This document shows, one piece after another, positions 52,201 through 61,200 of a stretch of DNA of 64,000 nucleotides (position 1 is the first letter of the stretch; each line of letters starts with the position of its first letter). The stretch spans positions 1,046,066-1,110,065 of the forward strand of contig VXAY01001003.1 of the NCBI GenBank assembly GCA_013399855.1, read 5' to 3'. The notes below the pieces were generated by a model. It saw nothing but the letters and a program-made list of their open reading frames with translations. It was not told the DNA's origin and did not search any database. Both the position numbers and the translations under genes were made by a program. Origin of the DNA: Oxyruncus cristatus. Taxonomy: Eukaryota; Chordata; Aves; Passeriformes; Cotingidae.

Positions 52201-55200
52201 CCTAAAAATCAGCTGTTTCCAGGATAACCTGACGGAGAACAGAGCTTTATCCCCAGAAATCAGAGCTCTCAGACTCGCAGGTTCTTGGGGGAAATAATTC
52301 ACTATGCAAAAACCTGACAGGTCCTGAATCCTGACTTCCACTTCAGAACATTATAATTAACATTTTCCAACAAACATACAGACAGGAAGAAGGAAATTCT
52401 AAGGGATGAGAACTTCTTCCGTGAGCACAACAAGGTGGCACCCACAAAAACCTGTAAGACAAAGGTCTTACGTGACAACGAAGCAAAAACCATTCCAGTT
52501 AGTAACTTCTCTGGTGGCAATGCCAGGTTAGCTCAGAAATGTCTGGATAAATAGTCACTGGTGGCTTGTTAACCCTTCACAGACATTGTGACTGATGACA
52601 AACATGGGCTTAGCCCAAGAATTTGTAGCCAGGGGCAAGTTACAAGAACATTAAAGAATTTTTACAGAGAAAAAAAAAAATCCTTAACATTCTTCCATGT
52701 TCTTTCCCCTCCAGGCCTCAGTTTGGTGAGCATTAGGTATTTTATTTTTCTTCAGTTCTCTGTCCCTTATTGCTTCTGATTCTGCGCCTTCCTCCAAGCA
52801 GCACCCGCTTTTGTGCTCCATTCCCTCTTCACTTAGACAGTGAGGGACTTTTCCCAACTAACTGAAGTAATCACCACACGCCATAGCATTTCAGGAAAGA
52901 AAAAAAGCACCTCCCTTGGGCTGACTTCATCTCCCCACCGCTGGGAAAATCCGTTTTACACAGGCAATGCCGCCTCGACAAACGGGCAGTGAATCCACCC
53001 AGTGATGCTTTGGTCTACAACTCTCAATCAAGGAAAAAAAAAAATAATAGTTTAGCCATCTTAAGAAACAATTTAGGCCCAGGAAAGCATTGCCAATGCA
53101 GCAGTGGCTTGGGGATGTAATCTTTGGCAGCACCTTTAGGCTGGCAGCAGCCCCAGCACAGATGTGGTTATGGCTTGTACCACTTCCCTGCAAGAAGCAG
53201 CTTTACCTGCAGAAGCACTTTGTTCTGCTGGCACAACCTGCATCTGCACTTGGAAAACCTGCCAGCATCCTTTCCCCAACAAGCCTCTTCTAGCTCAGAC
53301 CATTTTTTAATGATGACTTGGCAGTTTATTTACCATTACTCTGCTCATTTATTCTTACTTAGTTTTACAGCCAACAAAACACAGCCCTGGCAACATGTTA
53401 TTTTTATAAGCCGGGATTTCCGCTACAAGTAGTAATTCTGCCTGTTTACACCCCAAAACTTTTCCCTCCGAGGGCTCTGCAGGAGCCACCTTTGAAGGAA
53501 GGATATTCTGGAGGCATGAAGAGTTTAGGAATCGCTTGTTCGTTCTTGTTCCCAACAAGATATACCTCGAATTCTAACTGCAGTCTCTAATTGCTGCAGG
53601 TATTTTTAACCAGCTACCTGAGCTCCCTCGAGTTCAGAGAACATAGTCTGGTGGGATCCGATACAGAAATAGCAAAACACAACTCGTACAGCAGTGGGGG
53701 AGAATGGGAAACCTCCAGTATTTTCACCATTTTCTTGTTTAAGGCTTTGAAGATTCGCCTCGACCCAGACTTACACTCAGGAGCATTTCTAAAGCAGTTG
53801 AGTTAAAGCAGCAGGTAGATGCAGACTGTTCCCTACTCCCTTCAGTTTGGAACAGGGAGAAAACCTGGATGTGCAATTTGGTATTTGATGGACCCTGCAC
53901 CAGCTGACAAGAATATCCTTTGTCCCTTTCCCAGTAAAATATTACTGCCAACAAGACACTGGGCTTCTGCAAGAGGAAAACCCACCCAATCAGTGCTGCT
54001 TTGTACCTGATGTGCAGGACAGCAACAGGAATAATTACATTAATGAACGGTGAATAATTAAGTGCACTGAGCAGGCTGGCACCCAACCTCATCCCTGTGC
54101 TGCCTGCAGAGATACCTGGGAAGGGACAGCAGGACACCAGTCAGGGAATTACACCGGAGCACAAGAGAAGGACACAGATCCCAAACACCCTCCCTCCAGA
54201 CAGTTTTTGGTATCCACCATCCCAGTTATCCCTAAAGACAACTCCAAGCACTTCCACTGTCCCATCCTAGAAGTTATCACTCCAGACAGCAATGTTTTTA
54301 CCCACATTTTCAAGTATTACTTTCAGCTCTCTTAACAACACAAATAAGGATATTTCAAGTTCTACCAAGATAGTTCTACCAAGGAAAATAAAGAGACTGG
54401 TTATTACAGAACAAGCTAATGTATAGTTAAAATGTCTATAAATCAAGGAGAGTATCACCTTTATTTGCTCAGAGAGCCTTGCAGTCCTTGAAGAAGTATT
54501 ACAAACTATTAAACCAAAGGCATCTGACACAGTATTTCATCAGATCCTCACTGTATTTAGAAATTATTATTTTTTATTAAATTGTTATTTTCTATTAGTT
54601 TTTTCCCCTCCATGCACACTAGGTGGGATTTTACTCCAAATACTTTCCACTTTACACTGTTGCTCTCCCAGAAGAGCTCCTAAGAGTTGAAATGTTGCTC
54701 CTCCTCCCTTTTTATTAAAAAGTTGCTGTTCAGCCCAGTTTTGATACACATTGATCAGCCAAGCCCTGTCACTTCCAAGCTCCTGCTCTGGAATGTAACT
54801 TCAAGACATGGCTCCACCAAACTCTTCTCTCCACATCATTCCTTCCACTCCATACTTCTCAGATCCCAGATGACTAGGATGTAGATTATTAGGAGTTAAC
54901 TTATCCTTAAGTTATTCTTACCACACAGGAAAGCTCATTCCAAGGGAGACTGTTTATTCATGTGAATCCTCCCGGATTCCCCTAATCCCTTTCCACATTT
55001 CTGTCTGCCACACAAAGGAATGCTGATTGCATTCGTGTTTTGTTGCACAAGAACACACCAAACCCACATTTACCAGCTGCAGAAGGGACCAAAATTTGGA
55101 AAAACGCTCCATAGGTCTTCCAAAAATTAAATATGCACCTGTAATTATACACATAACCAGAACAGGCCACAGGAACATTGAGGTGAGGATGCACATCATA

Positions 55201-58200
55201 ATCTTTTCTTGACAGTAGAGCTGAGCAATTAAACACCATCACTTCTGGCAACTGCAGCAAAGCAACTGCTGAGTTGGGCTGAGTGATAAGAGCAGAGAGA
55301 AGGCACTTTAATCAGAGAGTTCCCAGATTCCCTTCAGTACTTGGCCCTGCAAGCAGCTGCATCCAGGCAATGAGGGAATGGGAACTGCCCAAGACAACAT
55401 CCATCCAACCATACTGCAGGTGCATGTCTGTGTACACACCAAAAAGCACCTCTTGGGATGAGTGTCCGGAGCTCAAAGCACCAGAACAGCTGGAGGTGGT
55501 TGGTGTTTCAAGCCCAGCAAGCACAGCCCAACTGCCTCAGCTCAGAACAGCAGAGACAAACCTCAAGGAAGTGACCCGGAGAGAAGCCCTGCACGGAGCA
55601 GTCACTGTTCCACCAGCCTCCACACACAGCAAGGCAGCACAGGATGGTAAAAACAGCCATGGGATTTTTATACTATCAGGTTGTTCAAACACCAGCTCCT
55701 TCCTCTGTGGCTCTGGAGAAGTTTTGCTGAAGTGTTGCTACACTTTGCAGGGCAGCACCCGCCACGCTCCTTCGGGGCTGACCCAGCTCACTAACACCAG
55801 GAAGGAAGTGGAAACCTTCAGAACCACTTCAAATTTTCATTTCTTTATCTTGGAAGAAAGTCTCTTCATGCTTTCTCCTTAACAGCAAAAGCAAATATTA
55901 AGTTTTAAAAAAAAGAAATCTTTGAACTAACACCCAAAGCAATCAGTTATTTTGCCAGTTGACTGTTTTCAGGTACAATTATACAGATTCTTCTGGTTCT
56001 ATTAAGTGTGTGTTCTCCACTGTGAGAGGACTTTAATTGTGCCCAAGTAGAATTCTCTTAAGCAAGAGCTCCTCTCTATCCTGATTATGTGCTGGAAAAG
56101 AGTTTAGAGTCTGCAGCCTTCACAATCCTACTCCAACAAGCACAGACAATTTTTCTGAGGGGCTGTGAAGACAATAAGCAAATATCCAAGCTTTTAATTT
56201 CCAACATTGAGATTAACTCCTCCAGCTCCCAAATTCCTCAAATCACAAAGCCATGAAAGGTTGATCTTCTGTGAATTAAAATACACCCCCTCCACATGAA
56301 AAGGCATGTTTGTGGTGTCACAGTACATGGAGGGTGCCTCAGACCAGGAAGTCAGGAAGAAAACTGAGTAAGTCTTTTCTTTCACACCTTTGTTTCAGCC
56401 ACAAGTGTTCCCCCAGAAGATCTAATTTTGAAGAAGATGGCCAGGACAGGATCCATGTGCTCCTTGTTCCTGGAAACGAGAGGTGCTCAGATAGAAGTTT
56501 TTAACCAAGGAAGATACAAAAACAAGAATGTCTTAGACAAGGTTGGGGGGAAGGATATTAGTGTGCCAGCATCTCTAAGTGGGTACCAGTGAGAAACCAC
56601 CAGTAGCCCAGGAGAAGGCCAAGAAGATGAGTTTTTGGTAGATGGGATGTAGGACACCAGCCTGTTACTCCCAGATTACAGCAAGAACCACCTGCTCATA
56701 GGGTGAGCAACTGCTTCCCTGTCCCCAGCAGCTGTATTTGGATCCCCTCCCAAATATATCCATAGAGGACCACAACCTTTTGCTGTCACACAGACATGTT
56801 GGAGCCTGGCAGCAAGGACAGGCACTGTAACATGGCCATGGAGAATCAGTGCCATCCACAGGGAGGACACCAAGAGGGTACATGTGTCCCTCTGAAGCCA
56901 ATTCTTTCCGAGTTCTTCCCTCTACACCAGCTGGGTGCCCCACCACTCTCAAAAACTGCCCAAAACTGAAGGCAACACTACTGGCAATGCCAAAATGCAC
57001 CACTACTGCCCAAAACACTTGCTCCAGGCTGACTCACTTCTTCCAAGGGACTTAGATCCTGTTGAAAGTTATCTACATAAGGCTTCGGATCTGAAATGAT
57101 TCCCAACATCTGGAAAAAGTTCTCAGTCTAAAAACAAGGAAAAGATTTGACGCCAACAGTTGTAGTTGAGTGTTGTGTAAGCGGAGTGGTTCAAACAATC
57201 ACCACAGTGAGCTCTTCCAAATACCAGCACTAATGACTCTGTACTGCCACACCACACAAACAAGAGCATCTGTAGTTTTATGGCCACTTCAAACTCTGAA
57301 AAGCCACTGACTTGAGAAGTACAAACTCACACATGAAACTCAACTGCTGAGGAAGCTTCCCATAGCAGTTTTTGGAGCATTTACTTACACAGTGTTTTCC
57401 TAACAGCTCAAGATCAAAAGCTAAAAGCCAGCTAAGGAATCCTATACAGGCAAAACTCAAAGTTCCCACTGTTCCTAACACCAATCACCTGGGATGGTGA
57501 AGATACTGTAATATTATCTATATTTCCTTATCGAATCATTACTCTTTTTTCTCCAGCTGACTCCCTCGTCACCTTGGAGCCTCCTGCACCAACATCCCAC
57601 ACAAACCCAGCAGCCCTCTCCCAAACATCAGGGATCTGTATTCCAGGAAGAGCTCAAATGCATCATTTGGCATTACCGAGTAAGCTCCACACCCTCCCAA
57701 GTGTTTTACAACAAACAAGGCTGCAATTTCCTTGCAGATGCTGCAGCTACTGAGTGACCTGATGAAATTCAGCAGCATGATGTGCCTGTATGCACCCAAA
57801 AGCCTCCAAACACTCTTTATGGCTGTCAGTGATCCAGCCACCAAGGGAAAACATCACCTCAATACTCAGATCCCTCTAATTCCAAAGTACCAGAAGTCAG
57901 GGGAACCGGAATCATGACCCCCAACAGGTAAGTTCAGGACTGAGCTACGTAGAGAGGACTTTCAGCCTTCGCAGTTACTTCCCATACAGTTACAGCTCCA
58001 ATGACAAATTCCAGGTTCTTTTCCCAGCGACCAACTTTCCTAACCAGAGAAATGAGTAGTTACATTCTCCATAAAGAAAAGGCTCCTACAGATAAGTTCT
58101 GTACAAAAACCTTGACTCACTGTTAGAACATGAGCTCAGCGTGGGGATCAACCACCGCTTCCTTCACCCATCACACCTGACACCACCAGCAGAGCCACAT

Positions 58201-61200
58201 TCTTGCTTGTCTCGTTCATGGAATAAAGGGGAAGAGAGTTGAGTTTCAAAATAGAAAACTGAAAACAATTCAACAGGTGCCAAGGACACCTGAATAGACA
58301 CAAGACTGCCCCACACTCCCAAAGAGCACTGGAGGTCTGAGGTTTATTTCCTATTAGGAACTTTAACTCGTGCAAGGCTAAAACTAAGGGGTCAGAGCTT
58401 GGGACAAGTATAAAAGGGGAAGAAGCCGTGTTGTCATTTTTCATGATGCTCTAACACCCAGAAATAGCGCTTGTTTCGCATCAACTGCAGCCTCAATTCT
58501 GACTTCTCCGTGGCACGTTGGCTTCCAATTTATAGCAGAAACAACCCTTCTACTTTGCATAGCAAGAATGGTCCTGCTCACTGAAATTAAACCCACAGGG
58601 AATAGCAACAACTGTATTTAGTATTTAGCTTTAGCTTTTCGGAAACAAACATTTTAAGTAGCTAAAAAAACGAGTGTTTTCAGTTTCACACTGAAAACAT
58701 CTCAATACGCATCAGTCCCCATCTGAACCCCCGTGCCCCTGAGAGAAGGCTGCCTTGGTGAGAATGTTGGAAAATTATGTTGAGACAAAAGCAACCAGCA
58801 TCAAATGCGTTCACACGTGGCCAACCGTGAGATTTACATTTGGCCAAACAGAAACCTAAAGCACTAAGCAAACGGGTCATTTAAGTACAAAGCTGAAATT
58901 CCTCTGGAGACTTAACAAGACTTTTCTACCTGGTAACGCTGAAATTTAAAATAACACTAAAAAAAAAAAAATAATTCTATTATACTCAGAACTACATGTC
59001 TTGGCAGTCAGGGAACAAACAACATGTCATTTCCAAAAGATTTGCAGTGATTCCTTATACCAGATTCCAGGAATGCTTCGTCACAACGAAGTTTATTCCA
59101 TTCCTTGGAAATATTAAATGCATTCCTGCTATAATGAAACACCTTATAAACGCCACATGACAGAAGCACGGAGTTTGACAAAGCATTTCCTTCCAGCATC
59201 ATAACATTTAGGGCCCTGACATGAATTTTACTATAAGTAACCAAGGGAGTTTTGCTGGGAGCAGACCAGGATGGAAGCAGCATCAGCCTCAAGTGCTTCC
59301 ACCTACGGACTCCCACCTAATGCTCATCAGGCAGCTCCAAGCACTCCGAGTTTCCAAGATGTCATCTTGAACATCCAATTCAGTTCTAAACAGGACTCTG
59401 TACAACAGCAGCAATTCCTGTTGCTCACTGGCAGGTCACCCCTGTTTTGGACAACATTTTTGGAATGTGTACTGTGCTGCCCACAGTACACTGAATTTCC
59501 CAAGTTACTCCTGGAAATCAGGATGTTTTGTCCCAGCAAGTGGACACTGTCTAATAAGACCCCTTCTGGAACAATGGGTTTGCACTCGCTGTGACAGAGC
59601 TCCATTTAACCGGGGCTGTGGAATTCTGGGGGATATCTGCACTGCCTCAACTCTGCTGGCCTCTGGAAAAAGCCATTCCTCAACAAACATAGCTTTGTAA
59701 CTTCGGAAGGGCCTGGGTTTGGGCTTATTTTAATGGCACAGCTTTTATCCAGTAAGGACCTGACCTTCACCATGTAAATGAGAAACCTGTATGTGTTGCA
59801 AATGCTCTGATGTTCCACATCCCCTGTTCTGCTCAGAGGAACCTTATTTAAAGTCTTTAGTAAAAAGAAGAGGTATTTTGGGGCTAGACTAACTTTTGTT
59901 GGATCCAGTGATGTCACCTCCTTCCAGATAAAGCCCAGGTTTGAAGTTCACCGTGCTCATGATCACATGGCAGGTCAGGTACAACACCCAGTCACATCCA
60001 GGATCCTGATCCCTGCTGTGGGATGGGGAAAGGAAAACACGAGTCCCAACCCCCTTTGTGCTATCTCAGAGCTGCGCCCCAGTATGTTCAATGCCTCACC
60101 ATTACAAAGTCCAAAAACTATGATTATGGTGACACCACACTGATGTCACCAGAATGCTCCAGAAGAAGGTGACCAAAAGGGGAAATGAATCCAACCTGGA
60201 AATACTGGAATTGCACAAGCCTGCAACAAGGCAAGGAGAACACTGGGCCAAGCCAGGCTACAGAGGCACATCATGTGCTCTACTCAGAGCAGAAATAAAT
60301 ATGCCATTCTAAACATTTTCCAAGTTTATTTTCAGAAAAATCTAGAGCAAAGATGGAAATAGCAATCAGATTAAAATAATAAAAAAAAAAGAAGAGTGGC
60401 AGCAAATTATTTGGACAAAAGTTCAGAGAGGAAGAATATGCGCAAGACATCCAACTGTGGGAAAATGCCTTTGGGAGGAGGAAGCCTTTTGTTCCACACC
60501 ACCTCTGTGTCTAGGTTTTTACAGTCCTTTGCTAAGTTATTCTGCCAGCGGCTGGAAAACCACCAGAAATCGGCCTGTTTACTCAGACAACTAAAATCCC
60601 AAATACCCTGGCAAATGGCTCTCTGCTCCGCCTCATCAGCAACAGGACGGAAGGGATACTCTGAGCTGAGGTTTAAAAGTCTCAGTCAAGTGACAGCACA
60701 AGGTTAAGGGGTTATTCATACCCCTATTTTCGCATTCGGAGAGCAAGGGGAATCCTTGTTGTGCGATACATGGAGTCAAATCAGATTAGGAGCATAAGTG
60801 CCAAATACTGTGCAAAAATCACCATTAAACACCTGAAATCCTGCTTATGCTCAGACAAGAAAGAGCAAGTGTAAAATATTCTGAATATTTGAGACATTCT
60901 GAGACTTGCCTGGTTCACTGCAAGTTCAGTGGTCTTAGGAGGCCAAGTGACAGAGCAGTTTGGTGCTGAGCCCACTCCACGCCACACTGAGAGTCACAGG
61001 GTCTGTGACCAGGGAGTTTGCCACAAGTTGGCTCCTACTTCTGCGAAGTCCCCATCACATCAAATCCCTGTCCCCAAAAATTAATGTTTCTCCTTATACA
61101 GCTTGTGTTTGGAAATGACTAAATGGAGGGGGAAATAAACTTAATTTAGTCCCTTCAGTTAGCACTGTCAGCTAACAAACTGCCCAAATGGAGTGTTTTA

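Noticed and set aside
55283..55882. 199-codon open frame on the plus strand within ARIH1 intron 1
   Set aside because: No recognisable domain, no biased codon pattern, no splice or promoter context. Frames of this length can arise by chance in a moderately GC-rich intron.
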